A DNA stretch of 64,000 nucleotides from Flaccisagitta enflata (lineage: Eukaryota > Chaetognatha > Sagittoidea > Aphragmophora): positions 39,618,001-39,682,000 of the forward strand of contig OZ231128.1 of the NCBI GenBank assembly GCA_965153355.1. The letters run 5' to 3'. Each line of letters starts with the position of its first letter. The first letter of the stretch is position 1. Positions 52,530 through 64,000 of this stretch are shown here, in pieces. Both the position numbers and the translations under genes were made by a program. The notes below the pieces were generated by a model. The model saw only the letters and a list, made by a program, of their open reading frames with translations. It was not told the DNA's origin and ran no database searches.

Positions 52530-52860
52530 CCCTACTTTCCCAGTTGCTGCTGGTCACCTGAATCACCCCCATGACCGAGTATAGACTCACCTTCTTTTTT
52601 TGCATGTTCATTTTTTTTCCGGTCTGCCAAGAAATCATCTTTTCATCTTGGAATATGGGGAATTTCGTGAATCCCATGACGAATCACTTTGCCAGCTTAC
52701 TCTAGATTTGGTGCCACAACTGTCATTTCCTATCATTTTTCTTGGGCGTTTTTTTTTACGCTTGCCTCTATCTCCCTCTCATACATGGGCTAGTGAGGGG
52801 GAGTGAAGACCTTCTGTCCGTTTTTCATAGTAGAGTTAAAATGTAAATATTTGTCAGTGG
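52530..52860. other. Unique sequence, nothing recognised
   Basis: No gene or repeat signature that I can support. Confidence 0.35.
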
Positions 52861-52864
52861 AGTA

Positions 52865-53248
52865 CCACGCGGATCAAAACAAAAAGACGCACTTTTAAAT
52901 GGCTAATAGTTAAGGTTTTAGATTGTTTTAAAGCCCTTTGAAAGTACTTTCATTTAGCGCCAATCTGGTATTGCTATCTTTTTTTGTTCAAAAATGGCAT
53001 TAGTTTGAATGAAAACATTGGCCATTTCAGTTTCGCAATCCCTATGTAAAAAAGCATTTTAGCCAAATAATGCTTCTCTTTGCAGAGCTCTAGCTTCTAA
53101 ACCGTTTGAGATACAGACCTGGGATTGGTTTAGAATGAAAGATTTTTAAAGAATCTTCAAAAATAATTTTACTGAAATATTTTAAATTATTTTTTGTATC
53201 TTTTTTATCAATAAATAAATAGGTGCGGCTTTTTTTTTATCCGCGTGG
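52865..53248. mobile_element. TA-flanked MITE (384 bp)
   Basis: Inverted ends CCACGCGGATCAAAA (52865) and the complement of CCACGCGGATAAAAA (ending 53248), flanked by TA at 52863-52864 and 53249-53250. The interior shares GTTTGAGATACAG with the hAT-like element interior near 43830. Tc1/mariner-type by its TA duplication. Confidence 0.75.
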
Positions 53249-53675
53249 TAGATCTGATGGCGTTTCAAAGATTTATGCAGCAAATCTTTCTCTTAGCAGA
53301 TCTGAATTTTAGTGTTTTTTTTTTTTTTCAGGCTGGATGCAGATTTTCAGGCCCATGCAGTCTCGCTCCCGGTGTCTACACACGCATATCCGGGAGGGAG
53401 CGTTGATCCCAAATACGACAAGTAACAAACATTTATTTACGTCGGTTTGGCTTTCCATATCGTATACTAATGGAATGCGAAGGTAATCTACGTTGCGCCA
53501 TAGTACGCAAATACGACACTCGCAAAAAAGAATTAGAAGGAGTAAAAAACTAAAACGTGAAGGTGGTCAATAAATGGCACTTTTATTTAACCCATCTTTT
53601 TTCCTCAAGAAGTAAATGTAACTATTAAGTAGGGCTAATTTATAAACCATTTTTAATCATTTGCTAAGCAGCTCT
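53249..53675. other. Unique sequence, nothing recognised
   Basis: No supported gene. Confidence 0.35.
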
Positions 53676-53678
53676 ATA

Positions 53679-54026
53679 CCGTATTTCTTGTAATTAGCGC
53701 CCCGGGCGCTTTCCAAATTAAAATGAGACATTGTTATTTTTAACCTGTAATTAGCGCCCCCTTAGTAACCTATATGTACATGATTCTACATTAAATTTAC
53801 TTTTTTTGATAAATCTATTATATTTCAGTGCATTAAAATACCAAAAAAATTGAGTTCTGATGTATTACAGGCTATATTCATAAGGTTTTTGCCTAAAAAA
53901 AACTTAGTTAAAAAAAAGATTAAAAGGATTTTTCACATAAAAAGATAATTTGTCATTAACTCATTCTCTCATCAAAAAGGGGGGGGGCGCTAATTAGAGG
54001 GGGGGCGATAAATGCAAGAAATACGG
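53679..54026. mobile_element. TA-flanked MITE (348 bp)
   Basis: Inverted ends CCGTATTTCTTGTAATTAGC (53679) and GCAAGAAATACGG (ending 54026), with GCGCCCC/GGGGCGC blocks just inside; TA on both sides (53677-53678, 54027-54028). No coding. Confidence 0.8.
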
Positions 54027-54420
54027 TAATAGAGTTTGTCCGAATTTAGGTAGGTAGGTCCTGTAGCTCCGTATGTAACGCGAAAATTTGGATGATACAA
54101 AAACGGCCGAAGTGGACACTTATCATTATTATTGTCCAAGCCCAGTCTCAACACAGCCCCCGCCCACCCCACTAATGCCCCTCCCACTCCCACCACTGCT
54201 CCTACCTTCCCGCAAGTGACTACTTTTTGGCCGTATGTCCGACCTTGTTCAATTTCTTATGGACGAGGGTAGCTTTCTAATGACGCACATCTGTGAACCC
54301 TCTATAAAACGCAAGGCGCCCTGTTTTATGTTTATTTTATTTCTCATAAAATTATTAGGGTAAAAAAAGCGCCGATGAATGAGTCCTCTTTCATTTTTTT
54401 TCGCGCGTTAGTTGGCCTCA
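54027..54420. other. Unique sequence with a reversed 5' module
   Basis: CCCCGCCCACCCC and CCGTATGTCCGACCTTGTTC (54160-54255) resemble a degraded reversed hairpin-tipped repeat start. Confidence 0.35.
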
Positions 54421-54423
54421 AGT

Positions 54424-54955
54424 GGCGCCCATCTCTAAGCCCTCCTTACTTTCTAAGAAATGAAGGCAGATGTTAAATGGCGACCATCCGATAGCCTTCT
54501 TTACTCCTTAAGAAATAAAGGTGGGTGTTAAATGGCGACCATCTCTAAGCCCTCTTTACTCATTAACAAGGCCAAGTAGGCCAATAGGTGCTACATGTGG
54601 ATCGTCGAACGAATGCGTTACCGACCAACCAACCAACCGACCAACCGACCAACAGACCGACAGACACAGCCAGTTTTAGAGGTGCTTTGTCGCACCTAAA
54701 AAATTAAGGTGGGCCTTAAATGGCGACCATCTCTAAGCCCTCTTTACTCCTTAAAAAATGAAGGTAGGTGTTAAATGGCGACCATCTCTTAGTACTCTTT
54801 ACTCCTTAATAAACGGAGATGGGTATTAAATGGCGACTATCTCGAAGCCCTCTTTACTCCTTATTAAATGAAGGTGGGCGTTACATGGCGACCATCTCTA
54901 AGTCCTCTTTACTCCCTAAGAAATGAAGGTGGGCGTTGATTGGCGACAGATGAAT
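54424..54955. repeat. About 59-bp tandem repeat
   Basis: Units of TGGCGACCATCTCTAAGCC, CTCTTTACTCCTTAAGAAAT, GAAGGTGGGCGTTAAA; about seven copies, interrupted by the inserted hairpin-tipped repeat at 54567-54703. Confidence 0.9.
54567..54703 (+). mobile_element. Hairpin-tipped repeat inserted in the 59-bp array
   Basis: CAAGGCCAAGTAGGCCAATA, 5' motif AGGTGCTACATG, ACCAACCAACCGACC, CACAGCCAGTTTTAG and the stem-loop AGGTGC-TTTGTC-GCACCT, followed by AAAAAA. The array units on each side show that the insert sits precisely in a TTAA..AAA stretch. There is no duplication beyond the A-run. It is about 90 percent like 18384-18520 by eye. Confidence 0.92.
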
Positions 54956-56225
<1,270 letters not shown>

Positions 56226-56397
56226 ACAGAGAGAGCAGAGCAAGAAGGAAACTGAGAGACGGCCATCTAAAATACGCTAGAAGTGTTAAACATAAGGAAA
56301 GATCAACGCCTGGGGCAAAAGTTGGCTTGGGCTTTATCCACGTCCGGTGGAGGAAACGCAAATACCTTAATCAATGAACTAAAAAGTTATGCATGAG

Positions 56398-56592
56398 AAA
56401 GACAGGTCGCGTGTGGGACTGAGGGTGGGCAGGTCCAGTGATGAAAAGGCTTACCAAGTATTTGGGCAGTACCAGTGATGCAAAAACCATCTCCTAAACG
56501 CCGAAAATGCAAAGCTTCACGGACCGACGGACCGACGGACCGACGGACCGACGGACATAGCGGGTTATAGAGCCGCGTGCACGCGACCAAAA
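56398..56592 (+). mobile_element. Hairpin-tipped repeat, AGTCGCG subfamily
   Basis: GACAGGTCGCGTGTGGGACT, GGGTGGGCAGGTCCAGTGATG, a second GGGCAGTACCAGTGATG, then a GACGGACC run and ACATAGCGGGTTATAG. The stem AGCCGCGTGCACGCGACC lies near 56571-56588, followed by AAAAAAAC. Confidence 0.75.
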
Positions 56593-56915
56593 AAACAACA
56601 AAGGAAATGTATCCGACAATAAAATTTCACAGTTTTAGTTCACAACTTGCTACCACTTATTCAGCAAAGGGCTTAAACGAAGAACGAATCGGTTGAGGCG
56701 AGAACAATCACCAAATATCATCATGTGATACAATAATATTTACGAGTCTTAATTTCTTCCATTTACTAAAATTCGTCGTTTTTGTGTCATCGAAAAACCA
56801 CTCGCTTTTCATATTTAAATGAGGATTAAGTTCCTTCTTAACTTCTCAAGAGAAAAATTTTACATCAGTCCTAAAAAAAGAGATATATCGTGAAGATCTG
56901 GCTATGCGTTGCACA
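56593..56915. other. Unique sequence, nothing recognised
   Basis: No supported gene. Confidence 0.35.
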
Positions 56916-56919
56916 ACGA

Positions 56920-57680
56920 CCAATTAACGCCCCTAATTAACGAAATCGTTAATTAGGGGCCAAAAAAGTACCATTAATTAACGGGACTTTTTATGCTGTT
57001 AATTAACACCCAAAAAATGCCGTTAATTAACGGTATATAGGTACCAGTTAATTAACAGGGGAAAAATGCCCATTTTTAACGATTTTTAATGACAAGATCG
57101 TTAAGAAGATCAGTTTTTTTGTTGTTAATTAACAGGTACCTATAAGGGGTTAATTAACGACAAAATTTGCTGAAAATTAACATCAACTCTCTTTTCTCAG
57201 CTAAGCATTTTTTTGTTGTTAATCAATAGCTTTTTCTGCTGTTAAATAACATCAGTTTTCTAAGTTAAATTAACACAGATTTTTATTGTTAATTAACAAT
57301 ATTTTTTGGCCGCTAATCAACAATCTTTTTTTCCCAAAAAATACGATTATTCTTTGCTGTTAAGCAACACCTTGTTTGTGGTTAATTAACGACTGTTTTT
57401 TTCGTGAAATTAACGGAAAAATTCAGTGTAAATTAACAAGGTTTTTTAGCCAGTCATTTACTAAGCTCTTTTCTCATATAAGCAGTCATTTTTTTCTGTT
57501 GTTTAACAGCATTTTTTGCAGTTAATTAACAACCGTTTTTTGTGTTAAATTAACAAAGATTTTATCGTTAATTAACAAGGTTTTTTTGGCAAAAATTAAC
57601 GATGCTCTTGTCCCAGATCAGCATTTATTTTGCTGTCAATCAATAACTTTTGTGTTAAATTGACAAATATTTTTTTCATT
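56920..57680. repeat. GTTAATTAAC-rich degenerate array
   Basis: About 30 irregularly spaced copies of the palindrome GTTAATTAAC or one-base variants over 760 bases, separated by T- or A-rich spacers of 10-30 bp. At the left edge CCCCTAATTAACGA and TCGTTAATTAGGGG form a 14-bp stem around AA (56933-56962). No coding. Confidence 0.85.
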
Positions 57681-57831
57681 CAGAAATGCTTAATATAAAT
57701 CGTCAGAAAAAAAGTTTTTGCAGTTTTCTTTTTCTTTTTATTTTTCTAGAAATGATAAAAGTATTGGGCAGTAGTAATGGCAACAATCAGCGATTCTCTC
57801 AACTATGGAAATATTCAGTTAAAAAACCACA

Positions 57832-57960
<129 letters not shown>

Positions 57961-58039
57961 ACAACACATCGATGATATGAACATATGCATAGCTTAAAGT
58001 AAATGAAATTTGATACTGATACTAATCTGTCCTGATCTC

Positions 58040-58296
<257 letters not shown>

Positions 58297-58299
58297 ACA

Positions 58300-59111
<812 letters not shown>

Positions 59112-59349
59112 CAAATGGATGAACAAAAAGGAGCTAACATCTACTCTCAGTAGATAGCCGCCGATGCCGTGGGTTTGACAACCCACTATGTCAAACCCAC
59201 TATGCGCCCAAATGACACAAAATTCACTATGGGCTCAAAAGTATCAAAATAGATATAAAATAAAAGATAAATCTTTTTTAAGAAAAAATAAAGTTTTTTC
59301 ATTAATTTATCAATAATTTAAACATTGAAAAATGTGTTAAAGGCATATA

Positions 59350-59938
59350 CTATCTTGGAAAAAATAAAAGTCCAGGACGTTTTGTCATATTTTAGCTTTG
59401 ATATTCATGATTTGATATGAAAATTGGTGACCAAAATGAAGCTAATGAACAGGGCTAGCAATTGGCGCTAAGCTGAGACTCATAGCTTTGTCAGTTTAGA
59501 TTTTACATCAAAAAAAGTGAAAATGTTGATTTCAGGAAATGGACACAAAACTTGAATAGAATATGAACACATGACGTTTTCATACACTGTCACTTTGATA
59601 GGCAGAATTTCATAGGAAAATTGGTGACCATTTTGAAGCTCTTGATCAGGGCTATCAATTACCGCCAAGCAGAGACTCCTAGCTTTATTCGTTTGGATTC
59701 TACATCAAAAAGAGTGAGAATGTTGATTCTCAGAAATTGTAAAAAAATGTGTGCAGGGACTGTACTTCAAAATGGCATTATACTCTTTACCAAGGCATGC
59801 CGTTACAGATGCAAGCGGTTTCTAAACTTTAAAAAGGTTATTTATAATAGTAGGCTCATAGAAATAATCATTATTTTATCAAATTTGAAATTAAAACATT
59901 CCTTTATCCAGCTTGGACTTTTATTTTTTCCAAGATAG
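59350..59938. mobile_element. TA-flanked MITE (589 bp)
   Basis: Inverted ends CTATCTTGGAAAAAATAAAA (59350) and its complement ending at 59938; TA on both sides (59348-59349, 59939-59940). Length, CTATCT start and A-run resemble the MITE at 39848. The interior holds a directly repeated block of about 200 bp (ATTGGTGACCAAAATGAAGC near 59424, ATTGGTGACCATTTTGAAGC near 59620). Confidence 0.87.
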
Positions 59939-60109
59939 TAAGTGTTAAAAAAGACAAAATGAACATGATTTTTAAGCAAAAAAATTTGTTTTTATTTATA
60001 AAATGTCTTATATGGAATAATTTGTTTTCAATAAAAAATTTTTGAAAACTATTTTATACCATGAATATTTGAAATGAAATTTGAATGAAAACAAAATTGG
60101 GCAAAAAAT

Positions 60110-60550
60110 CTTTTTAGGAAAAAAAATTTTTGTTATGAAAAAACTTTTTGTCATAAAAAAAAAAAGTTTCATGAACAAAGTTTTTGCTATGTGAAAAATT
60201 TTTGTCATGGAAAAAAAATTTTGTCATGAAAAAAATTTTTGTCATGAAAAAAAATTTTTGTCAGGAAAAAAATTTTTTGTCATGAAAAAAAATTTTTGTC
60301 AGGAAGAAAACTTTTTACCATGAAAAAAATTTTTTATTACAAAAAAATTTTTGTCTTGAAAATTTTTGTCATAAAAATTTGTCATGAAATAAAATTTGTC
60401 ATGAAAAAATTTTTGTCGTGAAAAAATTTGTTGTGAAAAAATTTTTAGTTATGAAAAAAAATTTTGTCATGAAAAAAATTTTTTGTCATGAAAAAAAAAT
60501 TTTTGTCATAAAAAAATTATTATCATGAAAAAAAAATTTGTTGTGAAGTG
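60110..60550. repeat. TTTTTGTCATGAAAAAAA degenerate array
   Basis: About 20 copies of a 16-20 bp unit combining an A-run, a T-run and GTCATG. The unit is nearly self-complementary (TTTTT..AAAAA). No coding. Confidence 0.85.
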
Positions 60551-60848
60551 TAGTGCCGCGCGTTTCCCCTTCTTACCCTCTCTGATATCTGGGTTGGGTC
60601 CTTCCCTTTCCCTTGCCGGCTTTGCCCTACCTTCTCCTTCTCTCTCTGGCTATTGCCTTGGGACCTCCTCTTCCGTGGCTTCATCTTCCCCACTTTGGCC
60701 TACTTAAGGGAGGTGTGGCTGCAGTCTGGGAGAGGCCACTCCCCTTCCCCTGGCGTCTTATTCTCCCTGAGCAAGATGTCCATTTGGATATCACCTCTGT
60801 CCCCTTAGGATTGACTTCATTCTTAGGACCCCCCCCCTCTTAGGCTAG
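60551..60848. other. C/T-rich stretch before the retroelement
   Basis: GC-richer sequence whose composition resembles the following retroelement more than the array before it. It may be further BEL/Pao sequence. Frames here are broken and no protease or gag motif is recognisable. Confidence 0.35.
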
Positions 60849-61781
60849 TTATGCAGAGATGACAGCCCATGGCGGGAAGGCCGAGAAGAGGCTGCTAAGA
60901 CCCTTGGTGATGTTGACTCATTTACCAACGCCCATGCTCGACTCATGAAAGAAATACCCAAGTTTAGAAAAGACCCTGACAGAATGGAGGGCACCTTCAA
61001 ACAGATCCGTGAGACTCTGGGTGAAGGTCATGCTAGAAAGGTCATTGAAAGAAATTTGGATGGTCTTCCCAAGTGGTACATGCCCATCCACATTGTGACC
61101 CGTCCTGACAAACCTGGTAAATTCAGGATTTGTCAGGACGCGGCATCCAAAGTAAAAGGTGTCCATCTCAACGGACAACTCTGTGGAGGCCCAGACCTAC
61201 TCAACAGCTTGGTTGGGGTTCTCATGCGATTCCGGCGACACAAGGTAGCTGTGAGCGCTGATATCAAGAACTTTTTCCACATGATCCACGTCGCTGATGA
61301 AGATGTTGCAGCGTTTAGATTTCTCTTCTTCAAAGATGAATCTCTTAGGGAAATCGACGAAATAGAAAGCTTGGTCCACATCTTCGGAGCTTCCAGCACA
61401 CCTCCAGTGGCCAACTTTACCCTTAGATACCATGCCCATCGCATACGAGAAAAATATGGCGATGAGGTCTTTTGGCAGATCCTCCTGTCATTCTATGTAG
61501 ATGACTACATCTCAAGCTTCCCCTCTGTTGAAGAAGCCAAGGAGATGAAGAAAAAGCTCACTGCAGCATTGGCTGAGGGAGGCTTTTGCCTTACCAAGTG
61601 GGACTCTTCACATCCAGAAGTACTGGAGGATGATGAAGCCCCCAAAGAATCCACTGAGATACCCCCTTTAGACACCACCATCGAAGAATCCAGAGTGAAC
61701 TCTGATTCACCTTTGGATGTTGCCAAAGAGCCATGTGAGGAACCAAACTCACCTGACCTTATTGACACCCTCATCAGTTAA
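60849..61781 (+). pseudogene. BEL/Pao reverse transcriptase segment ending at TAA
   Basis: It opens after an in-frame TAG at 60846-60848 and reads REEAAKTLGDVDSF, then FRICQDAAS, VSADIKNFFHM and FYVDDY. It then has an acidic linker rich in Glu, Pro and Ser to the TAA at 61779. The beginning of a complete pol is missing, so this is a 5'-truncated or frameshifted reading frame. Confidence 0.8.
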
Positions 61782-64000
61782 GGAAAGCTGCCCAATGATG
61801 TTGCATCAATTGAAGCAGCTCTCATCGATGAAGACTTTAGTGCTGAAACAAAACAGTTTCTGAATCCAAATAATCCTGCAGTCACCACTGACAAAGTGTT
61901 GGGACTTGGGTATGATCGTGCAAACTATACCCTATTTGTGCGAACATCCAGAAAGAACAAAGAAAAGATCACAACACGAAGAGGAATGCTCAAAGCTGTT
62001 GCAAGTGTCTTTGATCCCATTGGTTTGGCAGCTCCTTTTGTTTTGAAAGGAAAGCTTTTCCTCCAGAAAGCCAACGAAACCAACTTAGACTGGAACAAGG
62101 ACCTTCCTGAAGACATCACAGAACCATTCAATGAATGGTGGGACTCTTTAGAAGGATTTAGAAACATCACCATCCCAAGATGCACTACAATCCCTGAATT
62201 TATACGCCCTGACCGCAAAGTAGACCTAATTGTAAAGTGTGATGCAAGTTTCGAAGGCTACGGTGTTGTCGTCTACAAGCGAGAATACTTTGAAGGTTGC
62301 GAAAAGGCCCATGTGTCCTTCGTCTTCGCCAAGGCTCATGTGGTACCTTCTGCTATGCACAAAGGAAAAGTCCCCAACCAAGAAGACCATGGAGATTCCA
62401 TGCCCAGATTGGAACTGAATGCAGCAAGACTTGCTGCCATCATCCGCGACATGATTGTCCAACAATCTGGAGAACACTACGACAGGATCTTCATGTTCAC
62501 TGACAGCGCCACTGTTCTGAAGTGGATCTATGATCTCGACAAAAAGTTTTGCACCTTTGAAAACTTCAGAGTTCGCAAGATCAGACTACTGACCGAGGTC
62601 TCTGATTGGTGGCACATACCGTCTAAGCAGAACCCTGCTGATATTTGCTCCCATGGCCTCAGCGCCTATGATTCAGACTTGCCCAAGTGGCAGTTCTTCC
62701 TGCATGGCCCGCATTGGCTGACCATGCCAGAGGAGTTCTGGCCCCCAGTCTGGCCTAATGAACCCCAACCGATCACCATCAACGTTGCTGCACTCAGCAC
62801 CCTTGCCAATGTCACCCCCGAAAGACTGATTGCAGTTAACGCGACAACAAGTCAAGAGCAAATACCAGCCCAGAACGAAAGCTGGATACTCTCCTTAGCT
62901 GCAAAGCACGACCTCTGGTCTCGAAAAGTCAAACTCGTGGCCAGATCCCAGAAACTGTTTCGGACCTTTCTTGAATTCCTGAAAAGAAAGTCCCAGAATC
63001 AGAGTCTGAAAGATTTGAAACACGACCAGACAGTGACTGTCTCCCAGTATCAAACTGCAGAGACTTGCCTCATCAGAGCCATCCAGCTCCACCATTTTGA
63101 ACCTGAGATTGCCACTCTCCTGAAAATGGGAGTGACAAACCCCAATGCCTATGCTGAGCTCAGGTCAAATGCTTCCTGTCTGACCAGCCTCAACCCATAT
63201 CTCGATGAAGATTTGGTATTGAGAGTTGGTGGCAGACTCCAAAATGCTGAGACAACCCCCTTCGACGCCAGATACCCCAGAATCTTACCCAAGGATGACT
63301 GCAATGTCAACGCACTCATCAGACATGAGCATTTTAAGGTGGGACACGCAACAGTGAACCATACTTTCCATGCCATCAGATCCAAGTATTTCATTCTTGG
63401 TGGTAGAACCACAGTAAGCGGCGTTCTTCGTTTCTGTGTCGCTTGCCAGAAACACGACAAAGCTCCCAGACCACAGAAAGAAGGTGACCTGCCCCTAGAA
63501 AGAGTTACCCTTGTCAAGCCCTTTAGAGCCTCTGGCACAGATGCAAACAGTCCCTTTGGGGGTCAAACATGGCGGCAGGCTGAATGCACAAAAGATGGGT
63601 TCCTCCTGGTGACCTGTTTGGCCACAAGAGCAGTCTTTCTCCTACCCCTGACAGACATGACCACCCCAACGTTGATCAACGCTTTGACCAAATTTCACGA
63701 CTTGTTTCCTGGTTTGGAAGTCGTGTACTCGGACAACGGTACCAACTTTAAAGGTGCAGAAAAGGACATTAAGGCAGCTGTTAAAGCTTGGAACAACGAA
63801 CAAATCCAAGAATCCCTCATGCTTAAAGGCATCGAGTGGAAGTGGGGCCCACCACACTGTCCTCACTTTGGCGGGGTGTGGGAGCGCCTGGTTAGATCAG
63901 CTAAGAGACATCTCAAATTCATCCTGGAAAAGGATAACTTGAATGTTGACACTCTGGAGACAGCATTGATCCAAGTGTCTGCCATTCTCAACTCAAGACC
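61782..64000 (+). pseudogene. BEL/Pao peptidase A17-RNase H-integrase segment
   Basis: It continues in the same frame after the TAA without another stop to the last base of the window. All expected catalytic acids of the integrase are present, as are the H/C zinc ligands. The copy therefore looks young apart from the single stop. Whether the stop is a mutation or is read through cannot be told from one copy. Confidence 0.85.

Larger units (their letters stand above)
60849..64000 (+). mobile_element. BEL/Pao LTR-retrotransposon pol, partial, with one in-frame stop
   Basis: One reading frame runs from 60849 to the window end with a single TAA at 61779-61781. Domain order fits BEL/Pao: reverse transcriptase with YVDD at 61494-61505; A17-type peptidase region (SVFDPIGLAAPF, about 62010-62040); RNase H-like part (VKCDAS at 62235, PRLELNAA near 62404, FTDSATV near 62489); zinc-binding HEHF..GH with CVAC (63322-63446); integrase core with GTD at 63534-63542, YSDNGTNF (Asp codon 63732) and GVWERL (Glu codon 63882), the last two acids about 49 residues apart. 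Gag, the aspartic protease and the 5' LTR are not recognised upstream; the 3' end lies beyond the window. Confidence 0.9.

Noticed and set aside
60613-60843. 76-codon frame before the BEL/Pao pol
   Set aside because: Leu/Pro-rich from a C/T-rich stretch; no protease or gag motif.

Overview
This is a eukaryotic, almost certainly animal (invertebrate), nuclear contig. Genes have introns with GT..AG sites, a metazoan-type LIM-domain protein is assembled across six exons, and the right end carries a BEL/Pao LTR-retrotransposon, a class found in metazoa. The species cannot be read from the sequence. The very high load of long, pure microsatellites (roughly 5-6 kb by hand tally) and the hairpin-tipped repeats recall repeat-rich mollusc or crustacean genomes, but that is only an impression.

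Layout. 1-1.3 kb: a 21-bp minisatellite. 1.3-6.9 kb: dispersed repeats, a 1.5-kb palindrome and a 176-bp tandem repeat. 6.9-10.3 kb: a 3.4-kb palindromic foldback element bounded by a perfect 8-bp target-site duplication. 10.4-16.0 kb (+): three exons of a gene whose product resembles nicotianamine synthase, heavily interrupted by low-complexity inserts. 16-25 kb: microsatellites, hairpin-tipped repeats, a 39/27-bp minisatellite and a hAT-like element. 25.4-32.0 kb (-): a six-exon gene for a 421-residue protein with three LIM domains and a Gly/Asp-rich tail. 32-37 kb: repeats only. 37.0-46.2 kb: a 29/58-bp satellite array framed by a 14-bp inverted repeat, invaded by a TA-flanked MITE and a 2.9-kb hAT-like element. 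46-60.8 kb: microsatellites, further MITEs, a second copy of the hAT-like family, a 59-bp tandem array and a GTTAATTAAC-rich array. 60.8-64.0 kb (+): BEL/Pao pol (reverse transcriptase, A17 peptidase, RNase H-like, integrase), interrupted by one in-frame TAA and running off the window.

The most unusual content is a superfamily of short repeats, about 30 recognisable copies. A copy starts with ACAAG, carries a 5' motif such as AGTCGCGGAC, has a variable interior (unique, microsatellite or short tandem array), then a GGAC-rich stretch, and ends in a hairpin followed by AAAAA. Stem sequences differ between subfamilies (AGTCGCG, AGTTGCG, AGATGCG, AGGTGCG) but pairing is kept, and the 5' motif of a copy usually matches its own 3' stem. 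I read them as non-autonomous elements of Helentron/HINE-like or foldback design. The 9-kb satellite block may be a giant relative. No RNA genes, CRISPR arrays or prokaryotic features were seen.
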